A DNA stretch of 64,000 nucleotides from Tubulanus polymorphus (taxonomy: Eukaryota; Nemertea; Palaeonemertea; Tubulaniformes; Tubulanidae). A program made the position numbers and the translations under genes. The stretch lies in contig NC_134028.1 of the NCBI RefSeq assembly GCF_964204645.1, forward strand, positions 18,452,153-18,516,152. The letters run 5' to 3'. Below, piece by piece: positions 45,856-56,659 of this stretch (position 1 is its first letter; the number at the start of each line of letters is the position of its first letter). The notes under the pieces were generated by a model, which was given only the letters and a program-made list of their open reading frames with translations, made no database searches and was not told where the DNA came from.

Positions 45856-46195
45856 GCGTGTTAAGTTCGTTTTGGAAATTTACTCGGTCTGGTATATTTT
45901 CGATTACTGTGTATGTTATTTGTCTGGACATTAAACAGAAGACGACCTACGATACTGCCTTGCGCGACTCCACTAGTTAGACCGACTTATTCCAAAATGA
46001 GGCGTTCTGTTGATTTCGGCTACAAGTTTTCGTTCAGAGATAACTGCTGAGCCATTTGGGTGACCTATCATTGATAGCCTGTTTAGTTAGTAATGGCTGA
46101 TGTTGTGCCTTATCAAATGCTTTGTCGAAATCCACCGTTGAACAGGATTCTAAGACTGTGCAGTAAACCCGTTATCGCTGCTTTGCAGCTATATT

Positions 46196-46391
46196 TATTA
46201 CTTATTATTCATAACTAAACAATTAGCAACCAAATCTTATATTATCTGTAAACTGTCATTCTACTCTGATGCACGGCCAAATAAATACTGATCTGACAAC
46301 CGAATGTTATTAGGAATTTGTCTATTTCTTTAAAGGCGCTAGTTCCCCTCGCTCTGCAGCAAGCAACGGCCAATGAACACCCCGCACAACA
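46196..46391 (+). repeat. Gypsy-C 3' LTR, second part
   Basis: Matches the last about 195 bases of the 5' LTR (from about 33115), including agttcccctcgctctgc and caccccgcac. It ends next to the gaac duplication at 46392. Confidence 0.88.
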
Positions 46392-47062
46392 GAACCTATC
46401 AACTTTCGGTATCGTCATGTTCCGCCAGGAATGGTCGAAGAAGTCTGGAAACATTTTGAAATGATGCTACAGGCAGGTGTTATCCGTCACTCTATCAGCC
46501 CTTACAGAAGTCCTGTTGTCCTTGTCAGAAAGAAAAACGGAGAATTACGTTTTTGCGTTGACTATACCGAAAGACGAAACCTGACTGGTACAGCTTACCA
46601 CGGATAGACGATGTTTTGAACAATTTATCTGAATGTGATAGATTTACTGTGATAGATTTGATGAGTGGGTATTGGCAATTAAAGATGGCGGATAGGGATC
46701 GAGAAAAGACAGCGTTCAACGTAGGACCAGGTTTCAGTTTCTTCGAATTTAACAGGAGCCCTGGCGTCATTTCAAAGAATGATGGAAAGGCCACTTGGGG
46801 ATTTGAATCTGAAAACCTGTCTGGTCAATATTGACGATATTATCGTTTTTTCAAAGGGAGCCGATCAGCACATGGAACGGCTCAATGAAGTCTTTCAACG
46901 TTTGGAGAAAGCCTGATTGAAGGCAAAACCTTCTAAGTGTAAGTTTCTACAGACAGAAGTACTGTATCTTGGCCATAAGATATCGGAAAAAGGAATCGAG
47001 GCCGATCCAGAAAGGACCAGAGCAATTGAGGAATGGCAACCACTGAAGCTTGTTGCAGAGTT
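46392..47062 (+). pseudogene. Gypsy-B reverse transcriptase, middle part
   Basis: Reads INFRYRHVPPGMVEEVWKHF, then YRSPVVLVRKKNGELRFC, RFTVIDLMSGYWQLKMADR and, after frameshifts, LVNIDDIIVFSKG and YLGHKISEKGIEADPER. The catalytic motif is NIDD rather than YIDD (Tyr lost). Several frame changes occur between 46580 and 46920. It ends at VAE, exactly where the Penelope/DIRS block begins, and resumes at 53606. Confidence 0.85.
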
Positions 47063-47149
47063 CACAATTGGTAGAACACTATATCCGTGTTGACGCGATG
47101 AGGAGAGAATCCAACAATGATAATAAAAAGTCCGAAAATGAAACTTCGA

Positions 47150-47205
47150 GATAGTAGTTTATTTCAACGTTTCGACTATATCCTAATAGTCATCTTCAGG
47201 AATAA
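47150..47205 (-). ncRNA. Degenerate hammerhead-like motif at the Penelope 3' end
   Basis: Minus strand: cctgaagatgactattagga, then atagtcgaaacgttg. The stem gactat/atagtc and the GAAAC box are present, but the conserved CTGATGA has extra bases (CTGAAGATGA), so the ribozyme is probably inactive. Confidence 0.4.
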
Positions 47206-47514
47206 TGAGATACTACAGAAATTACGAGATATATATACAATCCAGAGACAAAGAGACTAATTCAAGTAATCAGAGATGATACAAACTAAAGGAAAATTAA
47301 CGTAGAAGCAGTTACACGCTAAAATAGATTAAAGGGAAGCAAACTAAGGGGTAATTATAAACAACAATAGTGAGTATAAATATAAATGAAACTTAAAGTC
47401 AGTAGCAAAAAGAAAGACAAACTAGGGGGCACTTAAATTAAAACAAAGGTGAATACAAGTTAAGTCAGAGACGAAATTGATGAGAGAACAAATAACAAAT
47501 TATCAAAGGGGAAA

Positions 47515-48012
47515 TCAAGTGTTGAGTTTAACCAGTTTACAGAGGAATTTTGATATAAGTTTATTATGGGGTGAAAAACCATTGTTAAGGTTTACAACGT
47601 TGTTCGAATTTTCAATAATTAATGCAGATTCCAAAATATGTCTTCTAGTTTTATCGCTGCCAGGGTAAATTAATTCAGCATTAGCAAAATCAAAATTGTG
47701 TGAAGTCTGAAAAACATGACTAGCAACTCCGCTTTCAGGTTTAAAGTTTTTTACATCTAATTTATGCTCTTTTATGCGTTGATTAAGATTCCGACCTGTT
47801 TCTCCTATATATACTTTGTCGCAAACTTTACAAGGTATTTTATAAATTCCACAGTTTAGGGATTCGGTTTTCGGTTTGTTATTAATCAATATGTTACTAA
47901 GTTTATAATTGTATTTAAAGATAAGTTGTTTATTTAGTGACCGAAGAGAAACTTTAGAATTCTCGAGGAAAGGTACATACGGTACAATGATAGGCTGTTT
48001 ATCGGTAGCCAA
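47515..48012 (-). pseudogene. Penelope GIY-YIG endonuclease
   Basis: The minus-strand frame has NCGIYKIPCKVCDKVYIGET, then GRNLNQRIKEHK, the GIY...YIG core with the catalytic Arg, and continues to NVVNLNNGF. This domain nicks the target for insertion. The frame is intact over 165 codons but separated from the RT frame by stops at about 48050-48190. Confidence 0.85.
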
Positions 48013-48189
48013 CGTAGGAGTTCTAAGGTTGTTATTTCTAAAATGCGTAGTACGAGCTTTAAGTAGAGCTTTTTTTCAATAGGAAATCGGGGTAGGCAAG
48101 TTTTTTGAGAGATTGGTTAATATGTTGAATTTCATCGGGTAGAAATGAGGGGTCGCAAATTCTCAAAGCGCAAAGAAATAATCCTTGAG

Positions 48190-49114
48190 CTAAACCGAGT
48201 TTAATATCTGGAGAAGTAAAAGAGAAGTAATGGAGATAGGATTCAGCGTAGGTTTCCTATTAACCGCGAATTTCAAAAAGGATCCACAGTTAAAAATCAA
48301 AACATCCAGAAAAGGTATTTTACTATTAGATTCCCATTCATACGTAAAAGCCAGAGACGGGTAAAGGGAGTTTAAATATATAAGAAAGTTATCAACATTG
48401 AAGTCAAAGGGAACCAAAGCCAGAACATCGTCAACATATCTGAGCCAGATTTTAGGGTGAATATCAATATAAAGAGGCAATATTTCAGATTCAACATGTT
48501 CTAGGAATAAATTAGCTAGAATAGGACTAAGAGGATTTCCCATAGCGATACCGAATGTCTGTTCGTAAAAACAATTGTTGAATTCAAAAAAGGAGTCCGT
48601 CGTACAAATAGAGATAAGGTCGATGATACAATCCGTAGGAATGCCGAAGTTAATGTTAAGTGATGGTAATCTGCGGTTTAAGAAATCAAGAGTAGGTCCA
48701 AGAGGAACATTGGTAAAAAGGGAAGTAACATCAAATGATATAAATTTGTCGTTGCCAGGGATAATATTCTTAATACGTTCAAGTAAGTGTTGATTATGGC
48801 GAAGGTGCGACGGAGAATACGAACCAAGCACCGGAGATAACTGTTTCGGGAGAAAATTTAGATAACCGGTATGTAGGAGAATTACAATTGGAGACTATAG
48901 GGCGCAGTGGAACATTATCTTTATGAATTTTAGGCAAACCATAGATATATGGTAAAGAGGGAAGACGTGAATGGAACTTATTTAGAGTTTCTTTAGCGGA
49001 GGGGAAACGTTCAATAATATCCGAAAGACTTCTGTTGAAATTAGCTTGCATACAAGGAAGAGGATTCGATTTAAGTTTCTTATAAACACCAGGATTATCC
49101 AAGAGAGATTGCAT
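48190..49114 (-). pseudogene. Penelope reverse transcriptase
   Basis: Two overlapping minus-strand frames (49114-48794, then 48831-48190) are separated by a frameshift. The first has LPYIYGLPKIHKDNVPLRPI, the Penelope signature. The second has FISFDVTSLFTNVPLGPTLD, FGIAMGNPLSPILANLFLEH and WLRYVDDVLALVPFD with the catalytic YVDD. The N-terminal third of a full-length protein is missing at the joint with DIRS. Confidence 0.85.
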
Positions 49115-49117
49115 CTA

Positions 49118-49282
49118 AATTACAATTTTTGGAACTAAAATTTGTATTTCCGAGTAGTACTTACCCTTTCCTATGGTTTTTGCCAATATTTTCTAAATTT
49201 GGATTTATCGCCAATGGTTTTTCTATACGACCCGGCCCCTGCGGTATTGCATTTAGCCACCGGCGAAATCCGCCATCTTTTT
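49118..49282. repeat. DIRS left inverted terminal repeat
   Basis: The sequence from tttccgagtagtacttaccc to ccgccatcttttt is the near-complement of the right end. The outer part (ttacaatttttggaac) is confirmed as element sequence because it recurs inverted in the internal complementary region. Confidence 0.85.
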
Positions 49283-49334
49283 ACGTCATAGCAGACCAAA
49301 AAAAACAGCTATGCGGGGCAGGTGGGTGGGATTC

Positions 49335-49435
49335 CCACCATAGGAAAGGGTAAGTACTACTCGGAAATACAAACTTTAGTTCCAAAAATTGTAATATTTC
49401 CGTCGAGTACTGTACCCTTTCCTATGGTTTTTGCT
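49335..49435. repeat. DIRS internal complementary region
   Basis: Contains, head to head, the complement of the left end (ccataggaaagggtaagtac to aaaaattgta) and the complement of the right end (atttccgtcgagtactgtac). DIRS elements use such a region to rebuild their ends through a circular intermediate. It also fixes the outer limits of this copy at about 49118 and 53590. Confidence 0.85.
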
Positions 49436-49443
49436 AGACTAGC

Positions 49444-49850
49444 CTAGCACAAGGATGGTGGGAAAGGTAGATAGAAAAACCACCGCTCAAACGCAAGGTA
49501 AGAGGGAAAAAGAGAGCACTTACCCAAGCACGGAATGGAGCACTGTAGCACAGGGAAGACCGGTTGGCCACAGTGAGCACGCAATGTATGAGAAATCGCG
49601 GAGCGGTAACCTTTAATAGTTATGACCTGTAAACCTTTTACTACAAATAGGTGCAGTAAAAAATCTGCCAATTGAGCTACAGAGGGTGAGCATGGATCAA
49701 TTTCCCCTGCAGCACACCAATCCGCAAAATGACTCCATTTGGCATCGTAAATGGTACTTGTTGATGGCCGCTTAGATCCTGCGATAAAGGAGGCAGTCTG
49801 TTCTGAAAAGCCTGAAGCTGACAAGGATCGCTGGACAATGGCCAGGCGAG
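49444..49850 (-). pseudogene. DIRS tyrosine recombinase, N-terminal half only
   Basis: The minus-strand frame reads SLSASGFSEQTASFIAGSKR, then IYDAKWSHFADWCAAGEI and FLLHLFVVKGLQVITIKGYR. This is the N-terminal DNA-binding domain of DIRS recombinases. The catalytic Arg, His-x-x-Arg and Tyr motifs are absent because the frame ends near the internal complementary region. Confidence 0.75.
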
Positions 49851-51040
49851 CAGATTTAACCACTGGCTGTTTGGATGATGCCGAAAGATCCCCTGAGACA
49901 GAAGCGATGGGAAATTCGGAAGAATCCTGGGGTTGTCGCACAGTAGGTTGAGAAGTGGTAGGAACCATTTCTGAGCCGGCCAACATGGTGCTACGTTGCA
50001 ATTGACTGATCTCTCTATTTGATCCAGTAAGCGCGGCAGGACTGGTGTGGGCGGGAACGCATACGCATGCATCCCCGACCAGTCCAGAGAGAAGGCATCG
50101 ACCCCCCATGCTTCCACGTCTGGAAACGGGGACACAAACAGAGGACACCTCCGATTGAACCGGGTGGCAAACAGATCCAGCAGCGGATTGCCAAAAATGC
50201 CCCGAACCCGATTGTCTGGCACCAAAGAAGAATTTTGGCCGACAGACCTGTGAGGGTTTCTGAGTGAGTGCCCCCTTGGTTCTGAAGGTAAGCCCTCACT
50301 GTTGAATTGTCTGTGGTTAACCAAACGTGGTGGCCTTCCACACGGCCAGCATTTCTAGGAAATTTATGTGGTTGGTGGCCTCGTAGCGAGACCATTTCCC
50401 GGCTTTGACTCGGTTCTCCAGATGTGCCCCCATCCTTGGTGACTAGCATCCGTGAATACACGAACTGGAGCCTCTAACGGGGCTAGTGACACCCCGAGCC
50501 GAAGATTCGTAGTGGCGGCCCACCACTGAAGATCCGGACTTAGATCGGTTGGAGGTACGGGTATCAAGGCCTCCCAGTTGCCCTTCGACTGAGACCAGAA
50601 GACCTTCCAATATTGTTGCAAGCGCCTGCTTCTGAGGCGGCCTAAGGGCACCACCAGACCCATGGAGCTGATGGAGCCTAGAAGCCGTGACCAGTAACGA
50701 GCTGTTCTCGGGGTTGTGGACACTCCCGCTACAGCTTCTTGAAGTTTGGCCACTCGAACCATAGACGGAAAGACTTTGCCGATTCGGAGATCGAAGTCCA
50801 TGCCGAGATAAGTGAACTGTTGGGCCGGCGTCAACTGAGATATTCCCTGTTTACGCGGAACCCTAGCTGATGGACTAAGTCCAAGACTGAGGTCATTGCC
50901 TCCCGACATTCCTGAGCCAAATTCGCGACTATTAACCAGTCGTCGAGGTAAACGAACAGTCGAACACCCCTTGACTGAAGTACCTTAGTAGTAGGTTGCT
51001 GCCTGCTGCAGACAACCTCCCACTGGTCCCAAGAATTCAT
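49850..51040 (-). pseudogene. DIRS reverse transcriptase/RNase H, N terminus deleted
   Basis: The first recognisable RT motif is GVRLFVYLDDWLIVANLA (catalytic YLDD); everything before it is missing, and gag sequence abuts it. Next come FTYLGMDFDLRIGKVFPSMV and VRVFTDASHQGWGHIW (start of RNase H). After frameshifts comes the DIRS-specific LLDLFATRFNRRCPLFVSPF, then AWGVDAFSLDWSGMHAYAFP. Confidence 0.85.
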
Positions 51041-53269
51041 TTCGAGTTTTTCCGAAAGGAAGAGCCCCTTTTTGGAGCCTTCCCCTTGCCTCGATACGAA
51101 CCGGAATTGTTACGACCGGACGAGGCTTGACACGTTGCGCGCTAGTTCTCCAACCGGCATCCGAAGCCGCCTGAGAAAGCGCTGAAGTTTGAGATGGTCC
51201 TGTTTGCGTCCGTGCCGAACCTTGCGCCGCCGGCGTCGGACCAGAACGCTTTTTCCACGGAGTTCGGGGGTTGGACTTGGCCTGAACCTCCCGAATCTTC
51301 CTCAGCTCTGCGGAAACCGGAGCGCACCAACCGGAGAAGAGACGTGAAGACGTCCCCAATGGGGCTCTCAGCAAAGCATTGGACACCATATCCGGTAGAC
51401 GAGTTTTGGAACTGGAGTCCATCACTGACTGACGGGAGGCTAACACCAGATTAGCCTGACCCCGAACCGACAACGGAATTACATACGAAACAGACCGAGC
51501 CAAAGATTGGATAATCCGGTCCATTCCCTCCAGTTTTAGGGCAACTGACTCTGGGTCGGAGCCCGCATGAACGGCGGCGTGAGTCTCGCGAAGCTCACCC
51601 GTCAACACCTTAAGTGCCATATCTTGAAACGAACCAACCCTGGTAAGATTGTCCAGGATTGACGTCATGGCCACCAAACCGGACTTAGGCAAACGAATAC
51701 CCGACTGTGCTGTAACAGTATCCGGGCTAATCAAAGTATAATCAGCATCCAGGCAGTTATGACTGTGATCCACAGCACCTGGAGTTGCGTAATACGCCGA
51801 GCGAAATGCGCCTATAGGTGGATCGGTTGAACTAAAATATTTCCCAGATTTCATACCCCGTTCTGGAGGGGGAAACGAAAATGTTCCAGGCCGACATTCA
51901 CCGCATAATTGCGTATCGAATCGAGCCCATTCTCTCGAAACCGCTGACGATTCCCGTAAAACGTTAAGACTGGAGTCTGGAGGGCGATAAGCTTCCATTG
52001 ACTCACCGACCAGAGGAGCTGCTGTGGGCTTAGCGCAAGTTGCCCCGTGCTTGACAAAGAACTCACTTATCATCGCTCTAAATGGCATGTCCCCCGCTGG
52101 TTCGGTTAAAACTGAACGGGACGGAGATACATTGCGAGCCAGGGAAGCCCCCATCGTCTGGGGCAACCCACAATTGCTTGCGACAGGAACGACCCCAGAA
52201 GGAATTGCCGCTTCTGGGACCGGATCCTCATTGAAATCAGACCCTACCGCACCATCCAGGAATTCAGAGTCAGAATTCCGAAAAACTGAGTGGGCTGGCG
52301 AACTTCTAACCGGACAGGAATAGGCTTACCTGTTGTAGAAGTTGCAGCGACTTGTTGCGATGAAGATAACAAGTTTAAAATTTTCTCCTCAAATACATGG
52401 AAATCCTTCTGAGTCAGGTATTTTCCAGTATCCCGACGATCATGCCGACTTCGGTGACGGTCCCTCGAACGGGATCGCGACCTACTAGAAGAGTCGCTTT
52501 CATCGCTAACCGACGTCGACGAACGATGAGAAGACCGACGGCGAAACTTCCGACAATAACGATCGTAGTCCCTCTCGCGATCAAACCTTGATCTGCGAGA
52601 AGGAGATCTTGCTTGTTTATTACGCTCACGGCGTCTAAATCTAGTGGGAGAGCGAGCTCTATCCCCGGAGCGACGATCAGAATCAGACGATGAACGTACT
52701 GGATGTTTCGAACCGGACGACGTCTGGACCGGACCGGTGGCCGAACCGGACCGATGCCCGACCCGGACCGGTACCGACCGAACCGGTGCGGGCCGTTAGC
52801 GACTACCGCGGCGCGCGCTCGGTTCCGAACATGTAGTCTGAACCGGCCGAACCGGTGAACGACCAGAGACCTGTGAATGACCGGAGACCGGTGCCGGTGA
52901 ACCAGCGTTCCTCCCCGGTGAACGGAGTTGGGAAGCCGATCGTACCTGAACGACCGGCGACCGCTCCGCTTTACGATAAGAAACAGGATTAGAAACGTCG
53001 GTTGGCACATCGGCCGAAACCGACGAATCCCTGCTAACTCGACAACGATCTCTTAGTTTAAGAGCCTTATCGGCCCGAAGCCAAAGGTCCTCGGACCACA
53101 CGACGCAAAAATTGCAAGGATTGCTCCTTGCACATATTTGACCGGATTTGCGCCTGCACGACGCACATGAATCGTGGTTGTCCCAGGCGCCAAACAAATG
53201 CCCGCATCCCTCCCCGCCACGATGGTGACCCTTAGGAGGGGGTGGCATAATTATCCTGTTACAAATCAA
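50985..53269 (-). pseudogene. DIRS gag-like protein
   Basis: The N-terminal frame (53269-52796) has a Cys-rich motif, HDSCASCRRKSGQICARSN then PCNFCVVW, and an Arg/Ser/Pro-rich region. The C-terminal frame (52166-50985, 393 codons) has RSVSYVIPLSVRGQANLVLA and LLRAPLGTSSRLFSGWCAPV, typical of DIRS gag. The middle is frameshifted. The end runs straight into the RT remnant. Confidence 0.7.
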
Positions 53270-53448
53270 AACAATTCAATTCAATCAAATTATATTTGTA
53301 AATAAAATTCTTACGGAAAAAAAGAAACCAGGGATAACCCCCAAACCGAACGGACTCACCGTTATGATAGTGAAAACTCCCTAATATCCTAATTCCCAGA
53401 TTTTTACGGCGAAAAAATCCAACGCGTTCTACTGCGAGAACGCTAAGA

Positions 53449-53590
53449 AAAAAGATGGCGGATTTCGCCGGTGGCTAAATGCAATACCGCAGGGCCGGGT
53501 CGTATAGAAAAACCATTGGTGATAAATCCAAATTTAGAAAATATTGGCAAAAACCATAGGAAAGGGTACAGTACTCGACGGAAATAATAT
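53449..53590. repeat. DIRS right inverted terminal repeat
   Basis: Contains aaagatggcggatttcgccg through ccataggaaagggtacagta and cgacggaaa, complementary to the left end. Confidence 0.85.
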
Positions 53591-53605
53591 ATATATATAC
53601 TCTTT

Positions 53606-54375
53606 TTGCAGAGTTACATTCGATCTTAGGTTTTGCTGGGTTTTATCGCCGGTTTGTGAAAGACTTTTCGAAGATTGCCGAGCCGCTCACTGACCTACTT
53701 AAAGACATACTACAGACTCGTTGAAAGTCCAAGCAACCACTCCAAAAATGGACGGAATCGGAGGATGTATTCCAGCGGCCACCTACTTTATGCCGACCAC
53801 CTATTCTGGGTTTTGCGGACTACTCGTTGCCGTTTATGCTGAGAACGGATGCATCTACTGCAGGACATGGCGTAGTCCTTTATCAAGAACAACAGGGCCA
53901 GCGACGAGTGATTGGATTTGCCAGCAGAACTTTAAAGCCATCAGAAACCAGATATCCCGTGGCGAAGCTCGAGTTTTTGGCTCTGAAATGGGCATGCAAT
54001 GTATTTCACGACTATCTATATGGACATCACTGTGTAGTCGAGACAGATAAAAACCCTTTAACAACCCTTTTGCATCCTGCTTACCCTTTGAAAAATGCCA
54101 AACTTGACGCCACTGGGCACTGCTGGCTACAGAGTCTTTCTGTGTATGATTTAGAACTTCACTACGTTACTGGGAAAAACATGTGGGACGCTGACAGTTT
54201 GAGTAGGAAAGTAGATAGGGATGTCATCCATGCTTTCTATTCTGGAGTATCGATCATTCAGATTGCCGGAATAGTCAGTTCCGAGGAGGATAATTGGAAT
54301 GAGCCTTCCAGAATCGACTTAAAGCGGATGCAGTCCCAGGATCCTGTCATTTCAAGGCTCCATAGTTATTGTTAG
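53606..54375 (+). pseudogene. Gypsy-B RT connection and RNase H
   Basis: Resumes with [20 protein letters not shown], a stop and a frameshift, then the RNase H frame from 53827: FMLRTDASTAGHGVVLYQEQ, ETRYPVAKLEFLALKWA, VVETDKNPLTTLLHP. The Asp, Glu and Asp residues expected of RNase H are present. It ends at a TAG (54373-54375) with no integrase after it. Confidence 0.85.
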
Positions 54376-55362
54376 TTTATTGTTATGCAGAATGTTTATG
54401 TACATGGGGAAGTAAATTTCCCTGTTGTTCCCTGTATTGGACCACCTCGTATAGTCGTGTTTGTTTGCTAGTAAATGAATTCGGTAACTTCTGATTATAG
54501 ATCGGTAACTTCTGATTTTTCGGTAACTTCTGAGAACGGTCTATCATGTAGTTTAGATGAAGTCTATCGAGACAATATTTTTAAAAACTATGGAGAGTGT
54601 GTAATAGAGTTATTTTTGGTTTCAATCTCTATGGAATTGGGATTGAATTAGTTAAAAACTGTTTCACTGTATTGTGACGCCTCTATGACAAGTTGAGGTA
54701 TTAATCTGTCAGCTGGTCCTTTGGTCATTCTATTTAGGAAATTCAGCCATGTAGGGAGAATTTCATGTAGTGAAATTAAGTTGAAAATACATTGTATTCT
54801 ATCTATTTTCGTCTCTTTAGGTAAGATTTATAATTATTTATGTATTGTATTCTGAGGATTAATGTTGCTAGACCGTGCTCGTTTGGTAAAGTATTGATAT
54901 GGCTGAACCTGGACCATTCTTTAGAGTAGATGTTTGGTCGGTGAATATTTTAATGTGGAATATAATGATTAATATTAGGTGTGAGACCTTGTTTGAGTGT
55001 GGTTATCATTCTATTATGAGTATTCTTTCCTTCAGCTATGTAGGGTGAATTTCATGTAGTGAAATAAAGTTTAAAATACATTGTATTCTATCTGTTTTCG
55101 TCTCTTTAGATGTTTGGTCAGTTCGACCGGATTAGTGATATCGATCAGTACATCAGTTTGACCGTAACGAGGATCAATGCTGGTTAGCCATGTTAATGCG
55201 GCACGGCTACTGGAGGTAGTGGAGTGACACGCCTGGGAAACTTGTCGTCTTGATTCGCGTTTTCGAAGTACGCAGTTTGAAAAGCAAATTAAGTTATACG
55301 AATAAAACCTCAATCCGAGGAAAATTCCGCTCTGCGACACATCAGGTTGACACTACTACCTG
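54376..55362. other. Region after Gypsy-B with short repeats
   Basis: No integrase follows the Gypsy-B RNase H. A tcggtaacttctga word occurs three times (54480-54534). A roughly 95-base block (about 54738-54832) recurs at about 55028-55112 with tttcatgtagtgaaat, aaaatacattgtattctatc and ttttcgtctcttta. The blocks could be remnants of an LTR or of a tandem 3' end. Confidence 0.5.
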
Positions 55363-56091
55363 CGTGCCAAACAGTTTGATTTTTTTGCGTCAGTCAATCT
55401 GAGTCGGCCTGTGTTTTAGGCGGGACACAGCAGATTATCTTGCTGTGTATACAGCACCGCTGTCTCTACACACTAACCTACTACCCATGCTAACTCGGCG
55501 TATTCCCAAGAATACAGCATATTTGAATGGCGTAGTTTGTATATATATATGTGATAACGGCTGGCATTACTGGTAATTTTCATTGCATGAAGAAAATCCC
55601 TCACTAGCAGTGCTTTCAAGAAATAAAATCTGGGCTGGCGACTGACAAACACCGCAGAGACCACCCTACCAATACTCTCCCTGTCAGTGTAAACCACGAA
55701 CTGCACAGTATCTATGGAATACTTACGAATGTATAAGTGCGCAAGCACCTGTGATGATAGTGATGGGGATAATATTTCATTACTGAGTAAAACCGATTTA
55801 GACAATTCACTGATATGGTGAGCCCTTCATGTGCCTCAAAACTTTCCATAATTCATCACGATTTTTGTTTTGGACCAACAAGTAAAACAGGATAAACAAT
55901 AGTCATAGCTAGGATCATGGATATAGGCAAATGAGGCGTGACAGACAACTTTTTATCAGATTATCAGTTCTATATCATTACAACATTATGGGACTAAATC
56001 CATGGCAGTAGAGATACTACGGGTGTTTTCTGTGAACGGCAGAATTTTTACTAGCGACAATCCCTATATGGTCTTCAACCATAAAAACGAA
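55363..56091 (+). repeat. Dispersed repeat, copy 2
   Basis: Same-orientation copy of 19299-19956. Here it leads directly into the transposase-like frame at 56092. Confidence 0.75.
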
Positions 56092-56350
56092 CAGGTTATT
56101 CGTTATGTAGCTGGATATGTTGCATTTCAACTTAAAAACTTTACATAGGCTATAAATCAATTAAAAAGGAGAATTCTGTTATGGCAGCAAATAATGCAAC
56201 AATTTTTACCTCTTGGAGAACTGTAAGATATTTCGAGTGCATCAACATTTCTTGACTATACTAAACGACTAATTGATATTTGTAATCGTGGTGGACTTTT
56301 CTGTGTTAATGAGAGGGTTTAAAAATTTGAAAATAAACCCACTGCTTGTC
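56092..56350 (+). pseudogene. Transposase C-terminal remnant (P-like, uncertain)
   Basis: One frame with three stops reads QVIRYVAGYVAFQLKNFT and later LIDICNRGGLFCVNERV. A YVAGYVA helix followed some 60 residues later by NRGGL is reminiscent of the C-terminal part of P/THAP9-type transposases. Other superfamilies with similar motifs cannot be excluded. Confidence 0.35.
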
Positions 56351-56659
56351 ACATAAAATTCAGTAAATCTGAAAGGAAACGTTAAAAAATCCTTAAAGAT
56401 ACTGTACTAAGTGACCGGCAATATTATTCTCGTGGAATTCCATATCAGCACCTTTAGTAGTGATCAATTGAAAACATATATGTTGAAACAAGATTTGCTA
56501 GATACAAATTCGAAAGAAAGGATTCGTCAATTCACACATGTTTGTGAAACAGAAATTGAAACCAAAAACAGGTACAACAAAGAAGAAAAGCCTTCGAAAA
56601 ACTTGAGTGCTTCCCATAACATAGTTTATAACAGGCTGAAATCAAATAATAAACATACT

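Larger units (their letters stand above)
43580..46195. mobile_element. Helentron-like non-autonomous element, 2.6 kb copy
   Basis: The 5' end is attagggttttctg with a small hairpin (complement cagaaaaccct, 43600-43610). The 3' end is cccgttatcgctgctttgca followed by gctatattt, with a gctgc/gcagc hairpin. The same two ends occur at 60586-60980. Insertion is between A/T bases without an obvious target duplication. Hairpins near both ends and internal repeats suit Helentron-derived elements. No helicase is encoded. It interrupts the Gypsy-C 3' LTR. Confidence 0.6.
32211..46391 (+). mobile_element. Gypsy-C: LTR retrotransposon inserted in Gypsy-B
   Basis: The 5' LTR (32211-33304) and 3' LTR (42860-43579 plus 46196-46391) match once their inserts are removed, at about 0.9 kb each. 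The element starts TG, has a candidate primer site and a polypurine tract, and is flanked by a 4 bp gaac duplication of Gypsy-B codons. It encodes gag, protease, RT/RNase H, integrase, a chromodomain-like tail and a membrane-type third frame, all with stops or frameshifts. It carries a hAT element, a SINE-like insert and a Helentron-like insert. Confidence 0.92.
47063..49117 (-). mobile_element. Penelope-like element (RT plus GIY-YIG), 5' truncated
   Basis: The minus-strand frames give the end of a Penelope reverse transcriptase followed by a GIY-YIG endonuclease, then a 3' tail with a hammerhead-like motif. It is joined at its 5' side to the DIRS element. The pair is flanked by ttgcagagtt at 47053-47062 and 53606-53615, a 10-base duplication of Gypsy-B. 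Confidence 0.85.
49118..53590 (-). mobile_element. DIRS retrotransposon, internally deleted
   Basis: Minus-strand order: gag-like protein, reverse transcriptase, RNase H and the start of a tyrosine recombinase. The inverted ends (49147-49282 against 53450-53587) and an internal complementary region (49335-49435) joining both end sequences give the complete DIRS architecture. It is about 4.5 kb long. The N-terminal half of RT and the catalytic half of the recombinase are missing, so it is dead. Confidence 0.9.
30985..54375 (+). mobile_element. Gypsy-B: old Gypsy element split into three blocks
   Basis: Readable blocks are 30985-32210 (gag end, protease, pol start), 46392-47062 (reverse transcriptase) and 53606-54375 (connection and RNase H). 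They are separated by Gypsy-C (14.2 kb) and by a Penelope plus DIRS insertion (6.5 kb). Protein homology continues across both gaps. Integrase and both LTRs were not found, so the element is also truncated at both ends. Confidence 0.85.

Noticed and set aside
52414-53010. 198-codon minus-strand frame in DIRS as a separate gene
   Set aside because: It is an Arg/Gly-rich alternative frame of the gag-like region.
54738-55112. Direct repeat pair as the LTRs of a short element
   Set aside because: Only about 95 bases repeat, with no TG...CA ends, primer site or purine tract.
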